Shown here: positions 17,409 to 26,410 of the stretch, in pieces | Layout: every line of letters begins with the position of its first letter | Position numbering within the stretch: position 1 is the first letter of the stretch | Origin: JACPHD01 sp964431805 | GTDB taxonomy: Bacteria; Patescibacteriota; Patescibacteriia; Patescibacteriales; GWC2-42-12 | Assembly: GCA_964431805.1 (NCBI GenBank) | Contig: CAYSKV010000002.1 | Location: 1-64,000 of the forward strand | DNA length: 64,000 nucleotides | Direction of reading: 5' to 3' | Notes under the pieces: generated by a model | What the model saw: only the letters and a program-made list of their open reading frames with translations | What the model was told of the DNA's origin: nothing | The model's database searches: none | Made by a program: the position numbers and the translations under genes

Positions 17409-17826
17409 TTTGATTAATATTATTTTCTTCTTGAATATCATTAGTGATTTTAGTCTTACTATAACTTAAAAGAAAAAATTCTAAGGCGGATAAGCCAATT
17501 ATTAAAATAGCTAAATTTAACCAACTAAATAAATTTCGTGAAAGCAAAAATAAAGCTGCTATAATAAAACCGGCGAAAAAAAATGACTGGCGAAAAGCGA
17601 CTTTAACCGTGTTAATAACTAATTCATGACGAAAAATTATAAATCTAATAATAAAACCGATAATGGCGGTAGCGCCGCTGATTAATAAAAATAAAGATAA
17701 ATAAAATAGAAAAAAACCAACGCTATTAGTAGTTTCCGGGTCAACCGTAAAAACAATATAACCAAACATAACGGCGCATAGCGCCGTCATGAATGACATA
17801 ACTAATAAATATAAACGTAAAGACAT
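17398..17826 (-). CDS. conserved membrane protein, four segments (142 aa)
   Basis: Starts at the ATG of MSLRLYLLVMSFMTA; a longer frame from a TTG at 17841 is less likely. Hydrophobic segments lie at ~5-25, ~37-62, ~80-100 and ~103-122, followed by a short charged tail. The short VDPET motif after the first segment recalls a CPR-wide unknown often found beside pheS, as recalled from general knowledge. No catalytic motif is visible. It is the first gene of the pheS-pheT operon and overlaps pheS, so the two are co-translated. Its function is unknown. Confidence 0.75.
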   Translation of the reverse strand: MSLRLYLLVMSFMTALCAVMFGYIVFTVDPETTNSVGFFLFYLSLFLLISGATAIIGFIIRFIIFRHELVINTVKVAFRQSFFFAGFIIAALFLLSRNLFSWLNLAILIIGLSALEFFLLSYSKTKITNDIQEENNINQNGI

Positions 17827-17852
17827 GGGATTAATTTTCAATTCTCAATTTT

Positions 17853-17873
17853 CCCTGCTTAAGGCAGGACAAG
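17853..17873. repeat. short palindromic element, CCCTGC/GCAGG family, intergenic
   Basis: CCTGC/GCAGG hairpin ending in GGACAAG and flanked by runs of T. The same ends and flanks recur inside argS at 52085-52114. Confidence 0.6.
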
Positions 17874-17955
17874 CAATTTTAAAAAAATGCCATTGAAAAT
17901 TAGATAATTAATAATTCATTGATAATTGATAATTTGTAAATTGGTAATTAATAAT

Positions 17956-17984
17956 ACTTTAACATTTTATGGCTAAATTTTCAA
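17956..17984 (-). promoter_or_regulatory. candidate promoter of the membrane protein-pheS-pheT operon
   Basis: On the minus strand TTGAAA (17979-17984), a 17-base spacer and TAAAGT (17956-17961). The first base of TTGAAA overlaps the end of the palindromic element 17984-18035. The leader before the ATG at 17826 would be ~120 bases and contains degenerate AT repeats (17880-17950) and the small element at 17853-17873. Confidence 0.45.
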
Positions 17985-18035
17985 CCCTGTTAAATAAATT
18001 TTTAAGAAAAATTTCGCGTAGCGATTTAACAGGGT
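17984..18035. repeat. palindromic element, ACCCTGTTAAAT family, at the uvrD-like stop codon
   Basis: 52 bp with the same perfect 12-bp inverted ends as the pheT copy (14625-14682) but a different core. It shares one base with the stop codon of the helicase gene. Its hairpin may limit read-through into the next operon. Confidence 0.8.
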
Positions 18036-20998
18036 CAACCTCTAAACTCACAAATTTCCTTAAAATCGCACCAAGCGCATAAGACTCCGGGGTTAGCTTT
18101 AAATTTACCCTGATTTATTTCTTTAATAGTATCAACAATCTTAACTTTTATTTTTTCTAAATCTTTGGCCGAGCCAATAAATTCAACCTCGCTATTATCA
18201 TCAAGATAATAAAAAGCCAAGGTTTTAACTTCTTGTTTAAATAATTCCTGAACGGCTAATTGATAAATTAATAACTGCTCTTTATCTTTAAACTCAAGCT
18301 TATCTTTAGGTTTACCGGTTTTATAATCAACTAGCTTTAAACCTTCTCCGACTTTATCAATCCGGTCAATCGCGCCGCGCACTACATACGAATCTTTACC
18401 GTCGGTAATTTTAAGATTAAAGCCTTTTTCTAGAAATAATGCCGATGGCCAGTTATCTTTATATTTTTCATAAAAACCTTTTAAAATTTCCTGACCTTGT
18501 TTTTTTCTTTCCTGCTTTTTCTTTTTAGATTCAAACCAATCATCAACCCAACTTTCTTCATAAAATTTTAAAATTTCTTCAAAAGTAATATTATCTTTTT
18601 TCGCCTTAACTTTATTATCGAATAAACCGGCCTGGCCTAAGCCCTTTTTCTCGTTAAGTAAAATAAATATTTTTTGCAAAGTTGAATGCAGGGTTTTACC
18701 GAAAGAAAATTGCTCTTTACCCATAGTAGGAATTTTTAAAATATGGGCAAAACGATATTGATAGGGGCAGGCCGAGTAAGCCGCTAATTGCGAATAAGAA
18801 AAGTGAGTAGGAATGGCTATGTCTTTATCATCTTTAACATTCTTAACTTTTTTAGAAATTTTTAATTTATCATTTACTAATGATTTATTTTCTTCTAACG
18901 GTAATTTCTCGTTTCCAATCATACCTAACTCTATTAAAAATCTTGATGGTTTCTTTTTAATTTTTCCGCCATAATCCGCCGCCCAAGAAAAATATAAACC
19001 AGTTTTAGCTCGCGTCATTGCCACATAAAATAAACGTCGTTCTTCTTCTAAATGCACGTCGCCAACGGTCAAAATTTCTTTAATTAAAGCGTCGGGTAAA
19101 CTAATTTGCTCATTTCTCGCTATGGTCGGAAAGCGCTTATCCACTAAATTAGCTATAAAAACATATTTAAATTCTAAGCCTTTAGCGCCATGAACAGTTA
19201 AAATTCTAACGGCCTCAGGGCCAACTTCTAAATCAGATTCTAAAGCGCCTTCTTCACCGGCTTCTATTTCTAAATTTAATTCAGCTAAAAAGGCTCTAAC
19301 GCTTTTATCATCTGAAGAACTTTCAAAATCTTTAACTCGTTTTAAAAATTGATTTAATAAATTTATAGTTTCAAGATTTTTTTGCTCGCCTAAACGACTT
19401 AAATATTTTAAATAACCGCTGTCATTCATAAAAGCTAAAAAAACTTCGCTGATTGGTTTTTCTCGAGCTAAAATTGAATGTTTAGAAATTAAAGTTAAAA
19501 CAGCTTTTACTTTTTTTTCTAAATCAGCCGAAAATTTTAAAACACTGCCGCTATTTATAACTTCAAAAAGCGACCAGGCCTTTTTATTAGCTAAATGATT
19601 AAAATTTACTAATTCTTCGGAAGTAAAATTAAAAATCGGTAAACTTAATATGCGCCATAAAGCTAAACTTTCATGATAATTATCTAATAATTTTAAATAA
19701 GCTACTACGTCCATAATTATCGGTTTAGCGTAAAGACCGCGCGAAGAACCGAAAATAAAAGGCAGCCCGCGGCGATCAAATTCAGCCATAAAATCATTAG
19801 CCGAATCGTTAGCGCGCACTAAAACCGCAAAGTCATTTAGACTAACGTTTTTATTTTTATTCTTTAGTTCAATTATTTTATTTGCCACTAATTTTACTTC
19901 TCCATCTAAATCAGCGCCTTGTAAAACTTCAATTACGCCGGCGCCAGAATTTTCAGCGATTAACTTTTTACTTAAATTTTTATCTTTTTTAAATTGCCAT
20001 TCTAATCGGTTCGGATTGTTTTGCTTAATAAATTCATAAGACAAATCTAAAATATTTTGTTGGCTGCGATAATTTTTAGTTAAAACTATTTTTTCAGCTT
20101 TAGGATAATCTTTGGAAAATTGCAAAATATTAGACATGGAAGCGCCGCGAAAACGATAAATTGATTGATCGTCATCGCCTACGACCGTTAGATTATTAGT
20201 CGGCTCAGCTAAAAGTTTTACTAATTCATATTGCGCCCAATTAGTATCCTGAAATTCGTCTACTAAAATATATTTAAACTGCTTTCTATATTTTTCTAAA
20301 ATCGCTGGGCGTTCGCGAAATAATTTTAAGGTGTAGTTTATTAAGTCGCCAAAATCTATGGCGCTATTATCTAATAATAATTGCTGATAAACATGATAAG
20401 CATTAGCGATTTCATTAACGCGCGCAACTTCCTGCTCTACTATTGTCTTGTCAGAAACGCCGGATAACATACCGTCTAAATTTTGCTTTAACCCATCGGC
20501 ATAATTTAAATAATCGGCCGGCGAAATATCTTCATCTTTAGCGCGAGAAAAATGTTTTAAGAGAGCGCTAATAAATTTAGTCGGATTGCCTAAGGGGCGA
20601 TAATAATCTAATTCAAACTTATCTAAATTCTTTTTTATTAACGCCCATTGCTCAAACTCATTTAACAATTTAAAATCGCCTGGTAGTCCTAAGCTTAAAC
20701 CATGCTCTTTTAAAATCCGCTCGGCAAAACTATGAAAAGTTGAAACCCATAAATCAAAATAACCAATCGGCAATAGCGACCCAACCCGATCTTCCATTTC
20801 CGCGGCCGCTTTTTCCGTAAAAGTTAAAGCTAAAACTTCGTCAGATTTAGCTAGGCCTTGTTCAATTAAATAAGCGATGCGCTGGGTAATAACCGTAGTT
20901 TTACCGGTACCTGCTCCAGCCACAATTAAAAGCGGTCCGTTTTTATGTAAAACTGCTTTTAGTTGTTCTTTATTAAGATTTTCTAATAGATTATTCAT
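18035..20998 (-). CDS. UvrD/PcrA-type superfamily 1 helicase with C-terminal PD-(D/E)XK nuclease domain (987 aa)
   Basis: A 3'-5' DNA helicase. Walker A is GAGTGKTT (28-35), followed by the QRIAYLI region, the DEFQDTN Walker B box, the GDDDQSIYRFRGA motif and the VHGAKGLEF and VAMTRAK motifs. The last ~240 residues form a RecB/AddB-like nuclease domain with LVDYKTGKPKDK as the active-site core. One Cys near ~744 (CPYQYRF) and three near the end (CAWCDFKEIC) make a probable 4Fe-4S cluster as in AddB. It is longer than plain PcrA (~720 aa) because of this fusion. Likely role: double-strand break end processing or repair. It is 12 bp behind the glycine-rich protein gene and probably shares a transcript with it. 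Confidence 0.93.
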   Translation of the reverse strand: MNNLLENLNKEQLKAVLHKNGPLLIVAGAGTGKTTVITQRIAYLIEQGLAKSDEVLALTFTEKAAAEMEDRVGSLLPIGYFDLWVSTFHSFAERILKEHGLSLGLPGDFKLLNEFEQWALIKKNLDKFELDYYRPLGNPTKFISALLKHFSRAKDEDISPADYLNYADGLKQNLDGMLSGVSDKTIVEQEVARVNEIANAYHVYQQLLLDNSAIDFGDLINYTLKLFRERPAILEKYRKQFKYILVDEFQDTNWAQYELVKLLAEPTNNLTVVGDDDQSIYRFRGASMSNILQFSKDYPKAEKIVLTKNYRSQQNILDLSYEFIKQNNPNRLEWQFKKDKNLSKKLIAENSGAGVIEVLQGADLDGEVKLVANKIIELKNKNKNVSLNDFAVLVRANDSANDFMAEFDRRGLPFIFGSSRGLYAKPIIMDVVAYLKLLDNYHESLALWRILSLPIFNFTSEELVNFNHLANKKAWSLFEVINSGSVLKFSADLEKKVKAVLTLISKHSILAREKPISEVFLAFMNDSGYLKYLSRLGEQKNLETINLLNQFLKRVKDFESSSDDKSVRAFLAELNLEIEAGEEGALESDLEVGPEAVRILTVHGAKGLEFKYVFIANLVDKRFPTIARNEQISLPDALIKEILTVGDVHLEEERRLFYVAMTRAKTGLYFSWAADYGGKIKKKPSRFLIELGMIGNEKLPLEENKSLVNDKLKISKKVKNVKDDKDIAIPTHFSYSQLAAYSACPYQYRFAHILKIPTMGKEQFSFGKTLHSTLQKIFILLNEKKGLGQAGLFDNKVKAKKDNITFEEILKFYEESWVDDWFESKKKKQERKKQGQEILKGFYEKYKDNWPSALFLEKGFNLKITDGKDSYVVRGAIDRIDKVGEGLKLVDYKTGKPKDKLEFKDKEQLLIYQLAVQELFKQEVKTLAFYYLDDNSEVEFIGSAKDLEKIKVKIVDTIKEINQGKFKANPGVLCAWCDFKEICEFRG

Positions 20999-21010
20999 GA
21001 ATTAAGTTTA

Positions 21011-24000
21011 TTAACGATAAAAAATAACATCAGAACCACTTGCAAAATCGCTTGTTAAATATCTAATAATCACAACACCTGAGCCACCATCACCGCCATA
21101 TCCAGGAGTTGCGCCAGCGCATCCACCACCACCACCACCAGTATTTAGCGTACCATCTTCTCCATTTCCTGAACCATTACTATTTCCATAACCATCGCCG
21201 CCGCCATGCGTGCCAAGGCCGTTAGTTTTAGTTCCTGCCGTCCATAAAACTCCGCCGCCGCCGCCAGCGTAACCAACTTCAACGCCACTAATAGAATTAT
21301 TTAACCCCGCGCCTCCATCAGGGGCATGGTCTTTATCAGGTGGCGTTTGCCCAACAGCGCCCGCTCCGCCGCCAGCACCAGATGGATAAGGCGATTGATG
21401 AAATCCTCCATTACCTGACCCATTATTACCTTGAGAACCATATACGGCTAAACCACCAAAAGTGTCAGCGCCACCATGAGTTGAACCGCCACCGCCAGAA
21501 GCTCCATCTTTACCATTATTTCCATTACCACCACCACCGCCGCCGCCATAAGCAGTAATATTATCAAATACGCTATTCGTACCGTTAGCTCCCCCTGCGG
21601 AATTATTTCCAGCCACTCCTAAACCTCCATCGCCGACTGTTATATTATATGTTTGAGGAGAAACAGCATGCTCAGATTCATAAACATAGCCACCGCCACC
21701 GCCACCGCCAGCAGCTCCACCGCCACCGCCACCAACAACTAAAACTTCAACATTGCCAGCTTTAGGGAATGTAATTGATCCATTGGAAGTAAAAGTATGA
21801 ATTGTATAATCACCGTCAATTGTAATATCTCCTCCAGCTAAACTATCTGAAGTTTTTGTTTTAAAAATAACTTGACTAGAAATATTAAAATCACTAGTTA
21901 AATATTTAATAATAACAATACCTGAACCGCCGTTGCCACCATTAGAATTAGAGACTCCTGAGCTAGTTGATCCCCCTCCTCCACCACCGCCAGTATTAGC
22001 AATTCCGTCGCTACCACTTTGGCCTACAAGGCCTCCATCGCCACCTCCACCAATCCCGCCTATGCCGCCATTGCTAGATTTACCACCTCCGCCTCCACCA
22101 CCAGCGTAATAAACAGAAGAACCACTTATGGAGTAAGCTAAACCATCGCCACCGTTACCACCCACAGAACTAGTTCTAGTTTGCCCAACAGAATTAGCAC
22201 CGCCACCTCCGGAACCAGCGCGGTATGTTGTAGTATTAGTTAGTGCGTCACCGCCATTATTACCTTGCCCAGATGTTCCTTGTGAGGCTGCAGTGGATTG
22301 GCTATATGAATTTGCTGCGCCACCGCCAGAACCTCCGTCTGCGCCCTTGTTTACGCCAGTTGGATCATCATTATCTGAACCGCCACCGCCACCTCCGATA
22401 GCTATTAATGAGTCAAAAATACTATTTTCACCATTACTGCCTTTGTTGGAAATTAACGTGGCACCATTACCACCATTTCCAACAGTAACAGTCTTAACTC
22501 CAGTAGTTACTGCATAGGAGGCATTATAAATTAAACCGCCTGCTCCTCCTCCACCACCGCCATCTCCATTACCACCTAATTCAGCGTGTCCTCCTCCACC
22601 ACCGCCAGCAACAACTAATACTTCAACATTTCCACTTTTAGGAAATGTAATAGTTCCGTCAGAAGTAAAAGTATGAATTGTATAGTCACCGTCATAAGTT
22701 ACATTACCTCCAGTAAGAGCAGAGGGGTTCGTGCGAAAAATTATTCTTCTACTTAAAGACGTATCATCAAAATCATTATTTAAATATCTAATAATAACTA
22801 TACCTGAACCGCCTTTACCTCCAGCTTGAAAACCGGCTCCGCCGCCACCTCCACCCGAACCAGTTCCGTCTGTTCCAGCCGTTCCAGCCGTATCTCTCCA
22901 ACCGCCATGTCCTCCAATTCCGCTTCCTCCATCACCGCCACCGCCGCCGTCATAACCTCCTGCTCCACCGCCAGCCGCATAATAAGTCGGCGTTCCGCTT
23001 ATGCTATTACTTGTTCCATCGCCGCCATTACCTCCTTGATTGCCAACTCCATTAGCGCCAATAGATCCTGAACCGCCGCCGCCGCCACCACCTAAATTAG
23101 AGGCAACTGCTCCTGTCCCTCCATTATTTCCTTGAGAAGGCACAGTTGCTGGAGTATTGCCGGAACCGCCTACCCCGCTAAAACATTGTCCGCCGCCGCC
23201 TGAACCGCCGTTGTTTCCAGGAGTGGCACCACTACCACTTGGACCGCCACCAGCTCCGCCGCCAGCCGCAGTAATAGTAGAAAAAATACTAGCTTCACCA
23301 TTACTCGCCGAGCCTGAACTACCAGGCCCGCCAGATCCGCCATCGCCAACTGTTATATTATATTCTTGAGCAGAAACGGGAAAAGATGAAACATATCTAT
23401 AGCCGCCTGCTCCGCCACCACCAGCTGCATTTCCACCGCCACCACCGCCGCCACCAACCACTAAAACATCTACATTGCCAGCTTTATTAAATGTTATTGT
23501 CCCATCAGAAATAAAAGTATGAACGGTATAATTACCATAATGACTTATTGTTCCGCCATCAGGATGAGTAGAATTATAAGCATAAGCTATTTGATCGCCA
23601 AACTCAAAACGCAAAACATGATTACCGGCTTTTTTAGTAAAATTAATAACTTTGCCGTTGCCGGCGCAAAACCAATTTGGATAAAAAATAACATCACCAG
23701 CTAAAATTTGTGGATCTTTTTTTTCTCCGTCGCAAAATAATGACACAAACTCATCATCATCTATTGTCGCCTGATCATTAGGAATTATTTTTAAATCAGC
23801 CGTGCCTTTAGTAGAAAATTCAACCTCCCAATTTTCTCCTTGTTGAGGATGCGAATGAATATTTAAAACAACTACTTCTATCGTCGGATCTAAAACCACC
23901 GGATATTTGGCTTTATCCAACCATTCTTGATTTGGTTTGATAGTTAAAAATCCATCATTAGTTAAATTAGTTTCAACTTCTCCGGTTGAACTTTTTTTAT

Positions 24001-24535
24001 TATCAGCATCAATTAAAAATGGCGCTGGAATATCAAAAACCCGATAAAGCTGTTCTCCTTTTTTACCTTTAACATAAAAAATGAAATTACCTTCTTTATC
24101 TTTTTCAAAATCATAAAAAGTTAAATCTATCTGATAAGCAAATTCTTTAGGATGACCGGGCTGTTTTAAAATTATATCTTCTTTTATCTTATCGCTAAAT
24201 TTTGTTTGCACTATATCAGTATTATTAAAAGCATCAATATATTTAATAACATTATCGCTTAATACTTGAGCCTTAGCCTCTAAGGCGCCTAACGGCACGA
24301 TAGAAAATTCATGATTAAATAATTTTATTTTTAATTGTCCATTATAAAAGGCGGGCTGTGATATTTCAAGAACAGATTTATTATTAGTAAGAGAATCTTC
24401 TTCTAAATTAATAAAAACACTATAAATTGAAGCGCCTATAGCAAAAACAAAAACGGCCATAACAAAAATAGAAAGAATATTTATTTTCTGTTCTTTAGTA
24501 ATTTTAAAAATTGATTTTAAAAACTTTTTTACCAT
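21011..24535 (-). CDS. glycine-rich repeat surface protein (1174 aa)
   Basis: The N-terminus has a Lys-rich start and one membrane segment (~19-40). Residues ~45-330 are a low-glycine globular region with a DPTIEVVVLNIHSHP segment. Three glycine-rich modules of ~260 residues follow. Each starts with a YTxHTFxSxGxITF strand and VEVLVVGGGGGG, and ends with GGSGIVIIRYL; these are the hallmarks of the Gly_rich domain seen in many surface proteins. It is probably exported and anchored by its N-terminal helix. There is no visible ribosome-binding site: the ATG (24533-24535) is separated by a single base from a TGTCATTGCGAG repeat, so the native leader may have been displaced by the GIY-YIG cassette. 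Confidence 0.85.
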   Translation of the reverse strand: MVKKFLKSIFKITKEQKINILSIFVMAVFVFAIGASIYSVFINLEEDSLTNNKSVLEISQPAFYNGQLKIKLFNHEFSIVPLGALEAKAQVLSDNVIKYIDAFNNTDIVQTKFSDKIKEDIILKQPGHPKEFAYQIDLTFYDFEKDKEGNFIFYVKGKKGEQLYRVFDIPAPFLIDADNKKSSTGEVETNLTNDGFLTIKPNQEWLDKAKYPVVLDPTIEVVVLNIHSHPQQGENWEVEFSTKGTADLKIIPNDQATIDDDEFVSLFCDGEKKDPQILAGDVIFYPNWFCAGNGKVINFTKKAGNHVLRFEFGDQIAYAYNSTHPDGGTISHYGNYTVHTFISDGTITFNKAGNVDVLVVGGGGGGGGNAAGGGGAGGYRYVSSFPVSAQEYNITVGDGGSGGPGSSGSASNGEASIFSTITAAGGGAGGGPSGSGATPGNNGGSGGGGQCFSGVGGSGNTPATVPSQGNNGGTGAVASNLGGGGGGGSGSIGANGVGNQGGNGGDGTSNSISGTPTYYAAGGGAGGYDGGGGGDGGSGIGGHGGWRDTAGTAGTDGTGSGGGGGGAGFQAGGKGGSGIVIIRYLNNDFDDTSLSRRIIFRTNPSALTGGNVTYDGDYTIHTFTSDGTITFPKSGNVEVLVVAGGGGGGHAELGGNGDGGGGGGAGGLIYNASYAVTTGVKTVTVGNGGNGATLISNKGSNGENSIFDSLIAIGGGGGGSDNDDPTGVNKGADGGSGGGAANSYSQSTAASQGTSGQGNNGGDALTNTTTYRAGSGGGGANSVGQTRTSSVGGNGGDGLAYSISGSSVYYAGGGGGGGKSSNGGIGGIGGGGDGGLVGQSGSDGIANTGGGGGGGSTSSGVSNSNGGNGGSGIVIIKYLTSDFNISSQVIFKTKTSDSLAGGDITIDGDYTIHTFTSNGSITFPKAGNVEVLVVGGGGGGAAGGGGGGGYVYESEHAVSPQTYNITVGDGGLGVAGNNSAGGANGTNSVFDNITAYGGGGGGGNGNNGKDGASGGGGSTHGGADTFGGLAVYGSQGNNGSGNGGFHQSPYPSGAGGGAGAVGQTPPDKDHAPDGGAGLNNSISGVEVGYAGGGGGVLWTAGTKTNGLGTHGGGDGYGNSNGSGNGEDGTLNTGGGGGGCAGATPGYGGDGGSGVVIIRYLTSDFASGSDVIFYR

Positions 24536-24536
24536 T

Positions 24537-24571
24537 TGTCATTGCGAGCGTAAGCGAAGCAATCTCACGAA
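24537..24571. repeat. TGTCATTGCGAG repeat, left copy
   Basis: Begins TGTCATTGCGAGCG and ends with CGAAGCAATCTCACGAA. The last 17 bases match the reverse complement of the right copy with one mismatch. The copy directly abuts the stop codon of the GIY-YIG gene. Confidence 0.9.
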
Positions 24572-24868
24572 CTATAAATCTTCGCTTAAATCTCGCCATT
24601 TTAGATTAACTTTTTTTATTAATTCTATTTTCTTTTTTCTTGAACCGCTTTTTATTTGTTTTTCTCTAGCAATCGCATCATTAATATTATTAAACATCTC
24701 ATAATAAACTAATTTATCTGCGTTATATTTAGCAGTAAAACTTTGTTTATTTTCTTTTGTTTTATGATAATAATTTCTATTTAATAAATTATTACTTACC
24801 CCTGTATATAAAACTGAATTCCATCTATTGGTGTTTATATAAACATAATATTGTTTTTCCTCCTTCAT
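24572..24868 (-). CDS. small GIY-YIG nuclease-domain protein (98 aa)
   Basis: One GIY-YIG domain: YYVYINTN supplies the GIY-like strand, LYTGVSNNLLNR the YIG strand with the conserved Arg, and LVYYEMFNN the Glu. The family includes single-domain UPF0213/YhbQ-like proteins and homing-type nucleases. The Lys-rich C-terminus fits DNA binding. The length is typical of the single-domain group. It is enclosed by inverted repeats that end exactly at its stop codon on one side. A role as the nuclease that spreads these repeats is a hypothesis. Catalytic residues appear intact, although the first tyrosine strand reads YVY rather than GIY. Confidence 0.88.
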   Translation of the reverse strand: MKEEKQYYVYINTNRWNSVLYTGVSNNLLNRNYYHKTKENKQSFTAKYNADKLVYYEMFNNINDAIAREKQIKSGSRKKKIELIKKVNLKWRDLSEDL

Positions 24869-24882
24869 ATTATCAATTATTA

Positions 24883-24922
24883 TTCGTGGGATTGCTTCGT
24901 CGTTTCACTCCTCGCAATGACA
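24883..24922. repeat. TGTCATTGCGAG repeat, right copy (inverted)
   Basis: Begins with TTCGTGGGATTGCTTCG, ends with CTCGCAATGACA, and has an insert between the two blocks that differs from the left copy. Located 15 to 54 bp upstream of the GIY-YIG ATG. Confidence 0.9.
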
Positions 24923-24934
24923 TAAAACCAAAAT

Positions 24935-26215
24935 TTATAACTTTAACATTTTTTCAAACTCTTTTTTATCTTGATACGGCCCAATCACGGCTAAATTTAA
25001 CTTCTGATTAACAAAAATTTCTTTAGCGACGCGGCGAATATCTTCAGCGCTAACTTTTTTTATGGTGTTGTAGTATTTTTCCGGCGTTAAAATTTTATCT
25101 TTTTTATTTTGCTCTTTAAATAAAATCGCCTGCCGAGCGTACCAGTTGGCTAAGCTATCGGATGATTCAAGGTTTAAAGTCGTGCGGCCGATTAAACATT
25201 GCTTAACACGATTTAATTCTTCGGCTCCGACCAATTTTTCGGTTATTTTTTTATATTCGGCTAAAATTATTTTTATGGCTTGATTAATTTTATCTATAGG
25301 TACCCCGGCTTGAGTAGTTAAGTAACCAGAGTCGGTGTATGGTTCATTATGCGTTCTAACATAATAAGCTAAACCTCGGCGTTCTCTTAACTCGGTAAAA
25401 AGCCTGGAGCTCATAGTACCACCTAAAATTATGGAAATAATTTTGGCCGCAATTTCATCCTTATCGCCGAAAGGATAAGTTCTAACGCCGAGCGATAAAT
25501 GAGCCTGATCGGTTTTTTTATAAAACAAATTAAGATTAGGTTTTGTTTGTTTATCGTTTGTTTTTATTTTTTCCTGGTAATCCTGTTTGGAAAATTTCTT
25601 AAAATATTTATTAATTAATTTTAAAGCTGATGGTTTAAAACCGCCGGATAAACTAATAATTATTTTGTCCGAACTATATTGAGAATTTAAATAATTTAAA
25701 ATTTGCTGACGATTTAATTGACTAATAGTTTCTTTAGTGCCAATCGTATCTCGGCCGGCCGGCGTATCGCCGTAAAGACATTCTTCAAATAAATCTTCTA
25801 TATAAATAAGCGGATTATCAAGATACATATTAAGCTCTTCTATTATAACTCCCTTTTCGCGATTAATTTCTTCTTCTTCAAATTTTGAATTTAATAACAT
25901 ATCGCTTAAAACATCTAAAGCTAATTCGAGTTGGCTGGCTTCGACTTTTATAAAATACCCGGTATATTCTTTGCCGGTAAAAGCATTAAATTCTCCGCCG
26001 ACACGATCTAACTCCGAAGAAATTGCTAGCGTAGTCGGACGCTTTAAAGTACCTTTAAAAAACATATGCTCTAGAAAATGAGAAACTCCGCTAATTTGCT
26101 TATCTTCGAACCTGGAACCAGTCGCTATCATAACTAAAACTGTTATAGTTTTAGTACCGGAAATTGGCGCGGTTATCACTTCTAGTTGATTAGATAATTT
26201 TGTTATTTTATACAT
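24935..26215 (-). CDS. M16 family zinc metallopeptidase (426 aa)
   Basis: An inverted zinc motif HFLEH is at residues 46-50, the third-ligand helix GVIIEEL is at ~122-128, and the C-terminal half carries the RRGLAYYVRTHNEPYTDSGY element that completes the active site of M16B (processing-peptidase-like) enzymes. Length is normal for M16B, about 420. These enzymes degrade or process peptides; the cellular substrate in CPR bacteria is unknown. No signal peptide is seen, so it should be cytoplasmic. The upstream gap (26216-26410) contains a palindrome and two direct repeats, and the downstream gap holds the GIY-YIG cassette. Confidence 0.93.
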   Translation of the reverse strand: MYKITKLSNQLEVITAPISGTKTITVLVMIATGSRFEDKQISGVSHFLEHMFFKGTLKRPTTLAISSELDRVGGEFNAFTGKEYTGYFIKVEASQLELALDVLSDMLLNSKFEEEEINREKGVIIEELNMYLDNPLIYIEDLFEECLYGDTPAGRDTIGTKETISQLNRQQILNYLNSQYSSDKIIISLSGGFKPSALKLINKYFKKFSKQDYQEKIKTNDKQTKPNLNLFYKKTDQAHLSLGVRTYPFGDKDEIAAKIISIILGGTMSSRLFTELRERRGLAYYVRTHNEPYTDSGYLTTQAGVPIDKINQAIKIILAEYKKITEKLVGAEELNRVKQCLIGRTTLNLESSDSLANWYARQAILFKEQNKKDKILTPEKYYNTIKKVSAEDIRRVAKEIFVNQKLNLAVIGPYQDKKEFEKMLKL

Positions 26216-26410
26216 AAAAATAAACTGATAAGCTAAGAGGGTTTTTTACTTTAATATTAAATAAAAATCAACTAATTAATAATCATTAATTAGTAATGTA
26301 AAAAATACTATAAAAAATACAAAAAAATATTTAATTTAAGCTATTTTTTAAAAAATATTATTTTAAATTGATAAGGCAAGCTGGGGTTTTGCTTTAATAT
26401 TAAAATAAAT
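26216..26410. other. AT-rich intergenic region with direct repeats and a palindrome
   Basis: Two ~40-bp direct repeats (26226-26265 and 26369-26409) share TGATAAG at one end and CTTTAATATTAAA near the other. Between them is a perfect 10-bp inverted repeat ACTAATTAAT/ATTAATTAGT with a 4-base loop (26271-26294), which could be an operator. No convincing -10/-35 pair was found. Confidence 0.45.

Larger units (their letters stand above)
24537..24922. mobile_element. putative minimal mobile cassette: GIY-YIG gene between inverted TGTCATTGCGAG repeats
   Basis: 386 bp that starts with TGTCATTGCGAG and ends with CTCGCAATGACA, with a second matching block inside each arm (CGAAGCAATC/GATTGCTTCG). The only gene is a small GIY-YIG nuclease. 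It sits between the M16 peptidase stop (24935) and the glycine-rich protein start (24535), with 12 and 1 bases left over. Mobility is inferred; no target-site duplication is obvious. Confidence 0.6.

Noticed and set aside
17409..17441. Longer pheS frame with 11 extra residues
   Set aside because: It lies in the coding sequence of the upstream membrane protein, and the family start is MESKLQ.
134..18037. Possible UGA recoding to glycine, as in some CPR groups
   Set aside because: TGA ends the 286-residue gene and the helicase gene at the expected positions, and no in-frame TGA is needed to complete any protein.
22798..23369. Proline-rich and other open frames opposite the glycine-rich protein
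   Set aside because: GGN glycine codons read as CCN proline codons on the other strand; they are compositional shadows.
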